Source: Acuticoccus sp039034015 (GTDB lineage Bacteria; Pseudomonadota; Alphaproteobacteria; Rhizobiales; Amorphaceae). From it: a DNA stretch of 64,000 nucleotides. The stretch spans positions 1 to 64,000 of the forward strand of contig JBCCBM010000016.1 in assembly GCA_039034015.1 (NCBI GenBank), written 5' to 3'. The translations under genes and the position numbers were made by a program. Below the pieces are notes generated by a model. It saw only the letters and a program-made list of their open reading frames with translations. It had not been told where the DNA came from and made no database searches. Below are positions 46,561-54,885 of this stretch, piece by piece. Position 1 is the first letter of the stretch. Each line of letters begins with the position of its first letter.

Positions 46561-47550
46561 CTAACGCGCCTCATCCGCCGGCGCGATGCGCCCGATTTCT
46601 TTGACAATATCTTTCACGCGCGGCCGGTTGCCCTCCACAAAGGGGAGGGGGCGCAACACATCCAGCGTCGCAAGACCGAGCCGCGCCGTCATGAGGCCAT
46701 TGACAATGCCCTCGCCAAGCTTGGCCGACAGTGTGGCGGCAATCCCCTTGCCCACCACTTCGCCCACCAATGTGTCGCCGGCGGCCATCCCCCCCGTCAC
46801 CGCAAGGTGGGCGACCGCGTGGCGCAACACGCGGAAAAACCCCAGCGTCCCCGGGCGCCCGCCATAAATGACCGCAATTTTGCGCACCAAGGAGAGCGAG
46901 GCGAAGAGCACAAACGCAAGGTCCACCAGCGCCCGGGGCGAAAGGGCGGTCACCGCCGCCACCCGCCGCGCGGTGGAGACAATCGCCTGGGTCGCCTCCC
47001 GGTCGAGGGGGGCCAGCACCTCCCGCTCGGCCACAGCCACAAGGTCGGCGGGGGCGATCACGTCTTTTAAGTAAGGTTTGAGCGCGCCGCGCCCACGCGC
47101 GGTCTCCGGCCGATCGGCATAAAGGTCGGCAAGGTCTTCCAACACATCGCGGGCCAGGCGCTTGTCGCTGGTCGCCACCGCGCGCTCGGCCCTGTGGCGC
47201 AGGGTCTCCACGGCCTTCAGCCGGCGGATCGCAAACCACTCCCGCGCCACCATGCCGATGAGCCCGATGGCCGCCAGCGCCGTCAACGCCCCCGCAACGG
47301 TGCCGAGCCACGGGATGCGCGCCAAAAGATCCTCGATAAAGCCGTAAAGCGCGATGGATAGCGCCAACGCCGAAAGCCCCGACACACCCACAAGGAAGAG
47401 CTTTAAAAAGCTGAATCCTTTGCGCCTTTTTGGCGGTGGCGGGGCTTTGGGTTTGCGCGGCGGTTCGGGGCGCTCGGGCGCACGACGATCGGGCGGCGCA
47501 TCGTCGACATTCACCTCGTCGACATCGAACACGATGGGGCGGCGCGTCAC
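46561..47550 (-). CDS. ycjF: YcjF family (DUF697) membrane protein
   Basis: A 329-residue inner-membrane protein of the YcjF/TIGR01620 family. A Pro- and charge-rich N-terminus precedes two membrane helices (about 48-70 and 78-98). The cytosolic C-terminal DUF697 domain has further hydrophobic segments (LVDLAFVLFASLSLVRKIAV; AVTGG/AAGDTLVGEVV region). It starts at a GTG overlapping the ycjX stop (GTGA), so the pair is translationally coupled, as YcjX-YcjF commonly are. Confidence 0.9.
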   Translation of the reverse strand: MTRRPIVFDVDEVNVDDAPPDRRAPERPEPPRKPKAPPPPKRRKGFSFLKLFLVGVSGLSALALSIALYGFIEDLLARIPWLGTVAGALTALAAIGLIGMVAREWFAIRRLKAVETLRHRAERAVATSDKRLARDVLEDLADLYADRPETARGRGALKPYLKDVIAPADLVAVAEREVLAPLDREATQAIVSTARRVAAVTALSPRALVDLAFVLFASLSLVRKIAVIYGGRPGTLGFFRVLRHAVAHLAVTGGMAAGDTLVGEVVGKGIAATLSAKLGEGIVNGLMTARLGLATLDVLRPLPFVEGNRPRVKDIVKEIGRIAPADEAR

Positions 47551-48998
47551 GTGAGCTTGTCTCCGATGAGCGAGTGCAGCACCCGATCGAGGCGAATGTG
47601 GGGCAGCGTCACAGAAAGGCCCTCCCCGTTGGCCGCAACGGCGCTGGGGCGAAAGCGCAGCGTCGTCACCCCATAAACATCGTCGGTGTTTTGCAGCGCG
47701 CGGGAGAGATCGGCCGGCAATTCACCCGGAAAGAGCCCGATCTCGCTCATCCCGTCAAAGGTGCGCCCCTCGATGGTCTCACCCTTGAGGGGTGTGCCAA
47801 TGATTGTGGGGAACGCTTCGCCAGCGCGGCTTGCAAAACCCTCGCGCGTGGCGCGCACGGCCGCAATCGCGGCCACATCCACCGAAGCGCCGGCAAACTC
47901 GGCCGCCTCCCGCGCCTCTGCCACCAGCAGCGAAAGGATCGCCTCAAGACTGTCATGGTCGCTGTGGTGGATGTGGTCGGCCTTGGTGGCGACAAACAAG
48001 ATCTTTTCGATCTTTCGATCAAACAGGCTGCCCAAAAGGCTGAGCTTTCCGGTGCGAAAGCACGCGAGCACGGCCGACAGCGCGCGGCGCAACTCCTCCA
48101 CCGCCCGCGGCCCGCCGTTCAGCGCCGACAACACGTCCACCAGCACAATCTGCCGGTCGAGCTTTGCAAAGTGATCGCGGAAAAACGGCTTCACCACATG
48201 GGTGCGGTAGGCATCATACCGCCGCTCCATCATGGCCCAAAGGCTGCCCGGCGGCGCGGACCCCTCCGCGGGCAGGGGCAGCGGCGCAAAGGTGAGCGCG
48301 GGGGAGCCGGCCATGTCGCCCGGCATCAAAAAGCGACCCGGCGGAAGGGCGGCGAGCGCATCAGGATCTGCGCGCGCTGCCGTCAGATACGCGGTGAAGG
48401 CGCGGGCCAAGTGCTCGGCCAGCGGCTCGGACTCCGCCTCGGCCGGGTCAATGCCGGCAAGGGCGCTCCGCCACACATCCGCCTCCAGGGGGCGGCGTTT
48501 GGCGTCGGCCTCTGCGTCCGCGCACCACGCGCGGTAGTCAAGGCCCATCAGCGGGAGGTCCAGCAGCCACTCGCCCGGGTAATCCACAAGGTCGATGTGG
48601 AGCGTGCCGGGGCCAACGCGCCGGGTGAAAAGCTGCGCGCTCTCATAGTGCAGCGTCACGCGAAGCTGGGCGATCCGGCTGGTGGAGGCGGGCCACACAC
48701 GCTCCCGCACCAGCGCTTTGACGTGCGCCTCATAGGCAAAGCGGGGCACTTCATCATCCGGCTGGGGGGCAAGCTCTGCCCGGGTGAGCCGCCCCTCGGT
48801 GTACGCCTTGAAGAGCGGCAGACGCCCGCCGTGGATGAGACTGTGCACCAGCGCGGTGAGGAACACAGTTTTTCCCGCGCGCGACAGGCCCGTCACCCCG
48901 AGGCGGATGGTGGGGGACGAAAACTCGGCAAGCCGCTCGTCAAGCACTTTGGCCGCCTGGCGGGCCTGATCTTCAAAACGGCGCAGACGTTCGCGCAT
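47547..48998 (-). CDS. ycjX: YcjX family GTPase-like protein
   Basis: A 483-residue P-loop protein of the YcjX/DUF463 family. The P-loop GLSRAGKT is at 37-44, the switch-2-like DYPGEWLLDLP and the base-recognition-like VATKADHIH are present. The family is stress-associated in enterobacteria, and GTP binding is described for it. It leads ycjX - ycjF - VWA - TMEM143-like, all nearly gapless. Confidence 0.92.
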   Translation of the reverse strand: MRERLRRFEDQARQAAKVLDERLAEFSSPTIRLGVTGLSRAGKTVFLTALVHSLIHGGRLPLFKAYTEGRLTRAELAPQPDDEVPRFAYEAHVKALVRERVWPASTSRIAQLRVTLHYESAQLFTRRVGPGTLHIDLVDYPGEWLLDLPLMGLDYRAWCADAEADAKRRPLEADVWRSALAGIDPAEAESEPLAEHLARAFTAYLTAARADPDALAALPPGRFLMPGDMAGSPALTFAPLPLPAEGSAPPGSLWAMMERRYDAYRTHVVKPFFRDHFAKLDRQIVLVDVLSALNGGPRAVEELRRALSAVLACFRTGKLSLLGSLFDRKIEKILFVATKADHIHHSDHDSLEAILSLLVAEAREAAEFAGASVDVAAIAAVRATREGFASRAGEAFPTIIGTPLKGETIEGRTFDGMSEIGLFPGELPADLSRALQNTDDVYGVTTLRFRPSAVAANGEGLSVTLPHIRLDRVLHSLIGDKLT

Positions 48999-49129
48999 CA
49001 GTGTTCGTGTCCGCTCCAGAAAACTCGCGTGGCGCGCACCCTTCCTTACGTCGCGCGCGGGCCGATGAGAAGCGTGAACGAAATCGCCGGTCGCCGCGTT
49101 CTCCGTTGCGAGTTGACTGGGGTGCGTGC

Positions 49130-49999
49130 GTGCCGACGGCCATCGTGATTGTGAACAAGGCCTCCGGCGGGCACAACGCGGGCGCTGAGAGCGCCGCTGC
49201 GCTGCTCTCCGATGTGGGCATCAAGGCGCGGGTGCTCACCGGCCCCGTGCGCGACCAGATCCGAAAAAGCCGCCGCGCGGCGGAAGATCTTGTGGTGGTC
49301 GACGGTGGGGATGGCACCATCAGCGCCGCAATTGCCGCCCACGCGGGCACGGATCGGCCCGTCGGCATCTTGCCGGCCGGCACCATGAACCTTTTGGCGA
49401 GCGACAATCACCTCCCCATCGACCGGCGGGCGGCCGCGGCCGTAATTGCGGCCGGGCACGTCAAGCCGCTCCACGCCGGGCGCATGGGCAACCGCCTCTT
49501 TCTGCACAGCGCGTTCACGGGCCTCCCGGCGCGCATTGGCATGCACCGGGAAAATTTTCGCGGCCGCATGGGGCTTTTCACCAAGGCGCGCCTCGCGGTC
49601 CACGCGCTCTCCACCCTGCGGCGCGACCCGACCCTCTCGCTGACGTCGGAGGAGGGGGCGGCCCTCACCGGCCCCACGTTCGTGGTCGCCGTGGGCGGCT
49701 TTGGGGGCCCAATGCTCCCAACGCCGGAGCGCACCGACATTGCGAGCGGGCAGCTCACCGCGCTCGCCCTCAAGGCGGAGGATGCGGCCGACCTTGCCCG
49801 CCTTGCCGTGCGCGGTGTGTTCAGCACGCTTGCGGATGATGCCTCGGTGGAAACGCTCACCTTCACGAACGCCGCGCTCCGGGCGCCGCGCTCCCACGTC
49901 TATGCGATGATGGACGGGGAGAGCGTCCTGTTGCGCGTTCCCGCGCCGATCGCCATCGTGCCCGACGCCGCGTGGCTCCTCGCGCCCGCCGCGCCATGA
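49130..49999 (+). CDS. Diacylglycerol kinase-like lipid kinase
   Basis: A 289-residue protein with the diacylglycerol/sphingosine kinase catalytic fold: NKASGG near the start, the nucleotide-binding VVVDGGDGTISAAI and LPAGTMNLLA. It would phosphorylate a lipid. The GTG at 49130 gives the usual N-terminus, with GGGG upstream. The stop overlaps the next start by 4 bases (ATGA). Divergent from ycjX. Confidence 0.87.
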   Translation: MPTAIVIVNKASGGHNAGAESAAALLSDVGIKARVLTGPVRDQIRKSRRAAEDLVVVDGGDGTISAAIAAHAGTDRPVGILPAGTMNLLASDNHLPIDRRAAAAVIAAGHVKPLHAGRMGNRLFLHSAFTGLPARIGMHRENFRGRMGLFTKARLAVHALSTLRRDPTLSLTSEEGAALTGPTFVVAVGGFGGPMLPTPERTDIASGQLTALALKAEDAADLARLAVRGVFSTLADDASVETLTFTNAALRAPRSHVYAMMDGESVLLRVPAPIAIVPDAAWLLAPAAP

Positions 50000-50805
50000 C
50001 CGCAATTGCCCAACTCTCCGACATTCACTTCGGCTCCGACGCCCCCGGCACGGCCGAACGGCTCGCCGACGCGCTAAACCGCGCGCGGTTCGATCTCGTG
50101 ATCTTGTCCGGCGATCTCACCATGGCCGCGCGCCACAGCGAGTTTGCCGCCGCCCGCGCCTTCATCGACGCGCTTTCTGCGCCCACACTGTCCGTGCCCG
50201 GCAACCACGACATCACCCCCTACAATCTGATTGAGCGCTTTGCCGCGCCCTACGCGCGGTTTCGCCGCCATGTGGGCGCGCTGGAGCCGGCCTTTGCCAA
50301 CGATGATGTGGCGGTGGTGGGGCTCAACACCGCGCGGCGCATGCGATTGCGGCTTGATTGGTCCCACGGCAGCGTGTCCCGGCGGCAAATTGCGGCAGTG
50401 GCGGACCGGTTTGCCGCGCTCCCGCAGACGCCGTTTCGCATTGTCGTCGCCCATCACCCGTTTTTGGAGGAGGACACCGCCGACCTTGGTGAGCGGCCCC
50501 GCGTGATGGTCAAACGCGCGCGGCGGGCCCTTGCGCGCTTTGCCGAGCTTGGCGTCCACGTGGTTATGGCCGGGCACCTCCACCGCACCTATGCGGCGAC
50601 CTACACGGGGCCCTCGCACCCAGTGGTGACCGTCCAGGCCGGCACCGCGCTTTCCCACCGCACCCGCGGCGAGCCGAATAGCTTTAACCGGGTCGACATT
50701 CTCGGCGACACGCTCACCGTGCGGCCGGTCGTCTCGACCGCGGACGGTTGGCAGGCGGGCGCGCCCATCGCAACCGTTGCGGCCTCAGATGCAGGTGCCG
50801 CTTAA
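49996..50805 (+). CDS. Metallophosphatase (3',5'-cyclic nucleotide phosphodiesterase type)
   Basis: A 269-residue calcineurin-like phosphoesterase. All metal motifs are intact: LSDIHFG, SGDLT, PGNHD, AHHPF and AGHLHRT. It could be a nucleotide or lipid phosphatase; pairing with a lipid kinase suggests a linked role. Its 3' end overlaps the convergent EAL gene by 21 bases. Confidence 0.9.
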   Translation: MTAIAQLSDIHFGSDAPGTAERLADALNRARFDLVILSGDLTMAARHSEFAAARAFIDALSAPTLSVPGNHDITPYNLIERFAAPYARFRRHVGALEPAFANDDVAVVGLNTARRMRLRLDWSHGSVSRRQIAAVADRFAALPQTPFRIVVAHHPFLEEDTADLGERPRVMVKRARRALARFAELGVHVVMAGHLHRTYAATYTGPSHPVVTVQAGTALSHRTRGEPNSFNRVDILGDTLTVRPVVSTADGWQAGAPIATVAASDAGAA

Positions 50806-52935
50806 GAGCTCATAGATGCGGCGCTGGCGGCCCAAAAATTCGGCCGCCTCCTCAAACGGCAGCGCGGGGGCGAACACAAAGCCCTGGCCCACCTTGCAGC
50901 CGATCGCCCGGAGCTTGCGCAGCGTTTCCTCATCCTCAATCCCCTCGGCCACCAGCGAAAGGTTGAGTTTGCGCGCCATGTGCACGATCGCGGTCACGAT
51001 CTGCTGGCTGGAGGGCGTTGCGGAGGTGACGAAGCTGCGGTCCACCTTCACCTCGCGGATGAAGGGTTCGCGCACATGGCTGAGGGAGGCAAACCCGGTC
51101 CCAAAATCGTCCAGCGCGAGGCGGTAGCCCACTTGGCTCAGCCGGTGAAGGTTGCCGGTGATGGTGTCCTTGTCGCGGAAGAGGACGTTTTCAAGGATTT
51201 CGAAGGTGATCTCGCTGGGCTGCACCTCAAAGCGGAGCTGAAGGTCCATGATGAGGTCGACAAGGTCGGGCTTCATCAACTGCTGGGTGGCAAGGTTGAT
51301 GGCAATGTGCCCAAAGTCGAGCTCCATCTTCCGGAACATATTGGCCGCTTGGAACGAGCCGATGAGCGTCACATTGGAGAGGTCCGCGCCAACGATGGGC
51401 GATTCCAGCGCGGGCCAGAAGGCGCCAGGGGTGAGGACGCCCCGGTCGGGGTGGCGCCACCGGCACAGCGCCTCAAACCCCACCACAAGCCCGGTCTCAA
51501 GGTCCACCTTCGGCTGGAAGAAGGGCTGAAACTCACGGTTGGTGAGCGCCTGGCGAATCTCGTCAATGAAGCGAATTTCGGATTCGCGCTGCTGGCGGAT
51601 CTTCTTGTCAAACCGGGAGAACTGCCGCGTTCCGGCCTTCTCATTGAGGGCGTAGCTGGCGGCGCCGTAAAGGTCGAGCCCCTCCTGGGTGTCGTTGGGG
51701 TAGATGGCAAAGCCGAGGGAGGCAGAGGCCTCCATGGGCGTCTCTTCGATGGTGACGGTGGTTTGCAGCGCCTCAAACACCACGCGCGCCCGTTCGGCAA
51801 TCCCCGCGCTGGAGGTGGCTTCGGAGAGCACGACCCCAAAGTCGGCCTCCCCCAGGCGGATCACACTGTCGCTGGCGCGCACAAGGTTTGACACCGCCCG
51901 CGCCATGAAGCGGATCAACGCATCGCTGGACGTGCGCCCGTGGCGGCGCATGATGTCAGGAAAATCGTCAACCCGGATCAGCAGGAGCCCTGCCATGGTG
52001 TTGGTGCGTTGGGCCGCCTCCGTTGCCGCATTCACGATGCGGTCAAGCTGGCCGCGGTTGTAAAGCCCCGTCAGCGGGTCGCGCTCGGCAAGGGTGAGGT
52101 TCGCGCGGATCCGCGCCACCTCATCGGTCACATCCGAGACGGTGATCACCGTCTCAAGATCGTACGGGTCGCCCTCCAAACGCTGCACGCGCACGCGAAT
52201 GGCGCGGAAGGTGCCATCGGCCCGGTCGATCTCGCAGGTTTTGCAAAAGGTGCGGCCGGGGACGGGGGCGGCCGCGCACGCGGCGCGGATGGTCGCGCGG
52301 TCGTGGGGGGCGAAGGCGGACAACAAACAGTCGAGCGTCGGCGCTTCCGACAGGCGCAGGATCGACAGGGACCGGTCGTCGGCGCGAAGATCGGTTGCCG
52401 CAACGCCAATGGTGACGACGCCGGCGCGCGCCATGCTCACCGCCGTCTCGCGCACGAAAAGGTCGGTCTCGAGCCGCGCCATGTAGCGCGCGCTTGCGCT
52501 CCACTCGCTGGCGGCGGCTGCGGCAATCCCCTCCATCACCGCAACGGCGCGGTCAATGGGCCCGCGATCGTCAGGCATCGCGGGCAGGAGCGCGGCCATC
52601 CACTGGTGTTGGGGGCCAACGGCAAAGCGCACGCTGACCGCAAACCCCACCACCTGGTCGCCCCTCACGAGGGGATGAAGGCCGGGTTTCGCCGGCGCCA
52701 CCCAGGCCGCGCCGCGCCGCTCATGGGCGGCGCTATCACCATCCAGCGCGTGGATAATGGGCGGGTCATCGGCGGTGGGGGTGAAGAGGGCGGCGGGCGC
52801 CCCGCAAAGGGCCGCAAACGAGCGGGCAAGCTCCGCCGTTCGGAGATAAAGGGGGGGCAACGCCAAGTCGCCCTTTGCGCCCAAAATTGGCGGCGCCACG
52901 GGCGGCACGCGCCATTCGGCCTCACGCTGTGTCAC
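50785..52935 (-). CDS. GGDEF/EAL cyclic-di-GMP signalling protein
   Basis: A 716-residue cytoplasmic protein. A GAF-like region (about 25-150) and a PAS-like region (about 170-275) are followed by a GGDEF domain (about 285-440) and an EAL domain (about 460-705). The GGDEF motif reads GEADF, so cyclase activity is probably lost. The EAL domain keeps EALCRWRHP, INLATQQL, LDDFGTGFAS, VKVDRSF and EGIED, so it is likely an active phosphodiesterase. GTG start. The sensory regions suggest signal-gated hydrolysis. Confidence 0.9.
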   Translation of the reverse strand: MTQREAEWRVPPVAPPILGAKGDLALPPLYLRTAELARSFAALCGAPAALFTPTADDPPIIHALDGDSAAHERRGAAWVAPAKPGLHPLVRGDQVVGFAVSVRFAVGPQHQWMAALLPAMPDDRGPIDRAVAVMEGIAAAAASEWSASARYMARLETDLFVRETAVSMARAGVVTIGVAATDLRADDRSLSILRLSEAPTLDCLLSAFAPHDRATIRAACAAAPVPGRTFCKTCEIDRADGTFRAIRVRVQRLEGDPYDLETVITVSDVTDEVARIRANLTLAERDPLTGLYNRGQLDRIVNAATEAAQRTNTMAGLLLIRVDDFPDIMRRHGRTSSDALIRFMARAVSNLVRASDSVIRLGEADFGVVLSEATSSAGIAERARVVFEALQTTVTIEETPMEASASLGFAIYPNDTQEGLDLYGAASYALNEKAGTRQFSRFDKKIRQQRESEIRFIDEIRQALTNREFQPFFQPKVDLETGLVVGFEALCRWRHPDRGVLTPGAFWPALESPIVGADLSNVTLIGSFQAANMFRKMELDFGHIAINLATQQLMKPDLVDLIMDLQLRFEVQPSEITFEILENVLFRDKDTITGNLHRLSQVGYRLALDDFGTGFASLSHVREPFIREVKVDRSFVTSATPSSQQIVTAIVHMARKLNLSLVAEGIEDEETLRKLRAIGCKVGQGFVFAPALPFEEAAEFLGRQRRIYELLSGTCI

Positions 52936-53013
52936 TCTCGCGCCCTTTGGTCTTACGGTTGCTGCGGACGTCTCCCTTGTGCCAGAGCGGTCTTCCGTGG
53001 GGCTGACCGAGCC

Positions 53014-53430
53014 TCAGCCCAGCTTGCGTAGCAGTTTTGCAACGGCTGTTCGTTCATCGGCCCCAAGCGGCTGCAGCGTGGCCTCGGTGATGGCGCGACC
53101 GAGCGCCGTGAGTTCGGGGATGAGCGCGCGCCCCGTGGCCGACAGTTCGATGATCCTGAGGCGCCCATCGTTCGGATCGGGGGATGCTGTGACCAAGTCT
53201 TTGGCGCGCAACCGGTCCACCACCCCCTTCGCGGTCGCCACATCAAGCCCCGTCAGCCGGCCAAGGTGGTTTTGGCTCACCGGGCCCACCTCGGCGAGGC
53301 GCATCAGAACGGCAAACTGGGTGGGCGTCAGCCCGTTCGTCATGTGGGTCTGAAAGATGGCGCCGTGCCGCTGGCTCGCCAGGCGCAGCAGGAAGCCCAC
53401 CTGGTCGTCAAGGCGGTAGGGTTCGCTCAC
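53014..53430 (-). CDS. MarR family transcriptional regulator
   Basis: A 138-residue winged-helix regulator. The HTH QNHLGRLTGLDVATAKGVVDRL and wing (SPDPNDGRLRIIELSATGRA) match MarR. The GTG overlaps the livF stop (GTGA), so it is the last gene of the transport operon and may control it. Such regulators often respond to aromatic carboxylates. Confidence 0.88.
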   Translation of the reverse strand: MSEPYRLDDQVGFLLRLASQRHGAIFQTHMTNGLTPTQFAVLMRLAEVGPVSQNHLGRLTGLDVATAKGVVDRLRAKDLVTASPDPNDGRLRIIELSATGRALIPELTALGRAITEATLQPLGADERTAVAKLLRKLG

Positions 53431-54128
53431 AACGCAAGGGTCGCTTGGGCAATCTCGGGCGAGGCATCCAGCGCCTCAAATGTCCCATCAAAGCGCACCG
53501 CGCCCTTTTCGATGATGACGACGCGGGTGGCGACCGCACGCGCAAAATGAAGGTTCTGCTCCGACAACAGGACGGCGAGCCCCTGGCGCTTCATCTCTTT
53601 GATGACGCCAGCGAGCTCCTCCACAATGCGCGGCGCAATCCCCTCCGAGGGTTCATCCAGCAAAATGAGGCTGGGGTTGCCGATCAGCGTGCGCGCGATG
53701 GTGAGCATCTGCTGCTCCCCGCCCGAAAGGCTGCCCGCCGCCTGGTGCCGCCGCTCGGCAAGGTTGGGGAAGAGCGTCATCAAGGTGTGCGCGTCCCAGG
53801 TCGGCGCGCCCTCCCGCGGCGGCCGGCGCCCCACCTCCAGATTTTCCGACACCGTGAGGGAGGGAAACACCCGCCGCTCCTCCGGCACATAGCCAATGCC
53901 GCGCCGGCAAATCTTGAACGGTGGCTCGCCGGCCGCGTTTTCGCCCTCGATGGTGATGGCACCGGCGCGTGGGCGCACAAGGCCCATCACCGATTTGATG
54001 GTGGTGGACTTTCCGGCGCCGTTGCGGCCCAAAAGCGCCACAACCTCGTCAGCCCCCACCGAGAACGTCACATCGTGGAGGATGTGCGCGCCGCCGTAAA
54101 ACGTGTTGAGCCCAAAAACCTCAAGCAT
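53427..54128 (-). CDS. livF: Branched-chain-type ABC transporter ATPase LivF
   Basis: A 233-residue ATPase of the LivF type. Walker A is GRNGAGKST, the signature is SLSGGEQQM, and Walker B is LILLDEPSEG. The start at 54128 (MLEVFGLNTFYGG) overlaps livG by 8 bases; a longer frame lacks similarity. Acts with LivG on the fused permease. Confidence 0.93.
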   Translation of the reverse strand: MLEVFGLNTFYGGAHILHDVTFSVGADEVVALLGRNGAGKSTTIKSVMGLVRPRAGAITIEGENAAGEPPFKICRRGIGYVPEERRVFPSLTVSENLEVGRRPPREGAPTWDAHTLMTLFPNLAERRHQAAGSLSGGEQQMLTIARTLIGNPSLILLDEPSEGIAPRIVEELAGVIKEMKRQGLAVLLSEQNLHFARAVATRVVIIEKGAVRFDGTFEALDASPEIAQATLAL

Positions 54129-54885
54129 CGGCGGCCCCAAACACTGTGCCGCCGCCCAAATAAACCTCCCGCACCAGGGGGTCATTGCGGATGGTGGCGG
54201 CGGTGCCATCGGCAATCAGCGCGCCGCGGTTCAAAACCAAAATGCGGTCCGCATGGGCAAACACCACGTCCATATCATGCTCGGTAAAGAGGACGCTGAC
54301 GCCTTCCTCCGCGACGATTTTGGCGGTCAGCGCCATCAGCGATTGGCGCTCGCCGGGCGCCATGCCCGCAGTGGGCTCATCCATCAGCAAGAGTTTTGGC
54401 GCGTGGGCAAGGGCAACGGCAAGCTCCAGCCGCTTCACATCCCCATAGGCAAGCGTTGCGGTGGGCTGGTCGGCCGCCTCCGCCATGCCAACGCGGGCAA
54501 GGAGCGCCATCGCCTCTGCCACATGCCGCGTGGTGGCCCGGGCAAAGACGCGCCGCGTTTCCCCATGGTGGGACATCAACGCCATTTGCACATTTTCGCG
54601 CACCGTCATGGTCGCGAAGGTTTGCGTGATTTGGAAGGTCCGGCCAACGCCAAGGCGCCAAATGTCCCGCGGGCGCTTGCCGATCAGCTCTGTCTCGCCA
54701 AGGCGGACGGACCCAGTGTCGGGCTTCAAATACCCGTTCACCATGTTGAAGCAGGTGGTCTTTCCCGCGCCGTTGGGGCCGATGAGGGCAAGGAATTCGC
54801 CCGCCGCCAGCGCAAAAGAGACGCCATCGACGGCAACAACGCCGCCAAAACGCTTGGTGAGGTTGGAGACGGTGAGGACGCTCAT
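54121..54885 (-). CDS. livG: Branched-chain-type ABC transporter ATPase LivG
   Basis: A 254-residue ATPase. Walker A is GPNGAGKTT, the LivG-type RTFQITQTFATMTV Q-loop region is present, Walker B is LLLMDEPTAGM, and the signature is degenerate (LAYGDVKRLE rather than LSYGEQ). The start at 54885 overlaps the permease stop by 4 bases. Confidence 0.93.
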   Translation of the reverse strand: MSVLTVSNLTKRFGGVVAVDGVSFALAAGEFLALIGPNGAGKTTCFNMVNGYLKPDTGSVRLGETELIGKRPRDIWRLGVGRTFQITQTFATMTVRENVQMALMSHHGETRRVFARATTRHVAEAMALLARVGMAEAADQPTATLAYGDVKRLELAVALAHAPKLLLMDEPTAGMAPGERQSLMALTAKIVAEEGVSVLFTEHDMDVVFAHADRILVLNRGALIADGTAATIRNDPLVREVYLGGGTVFGAADA

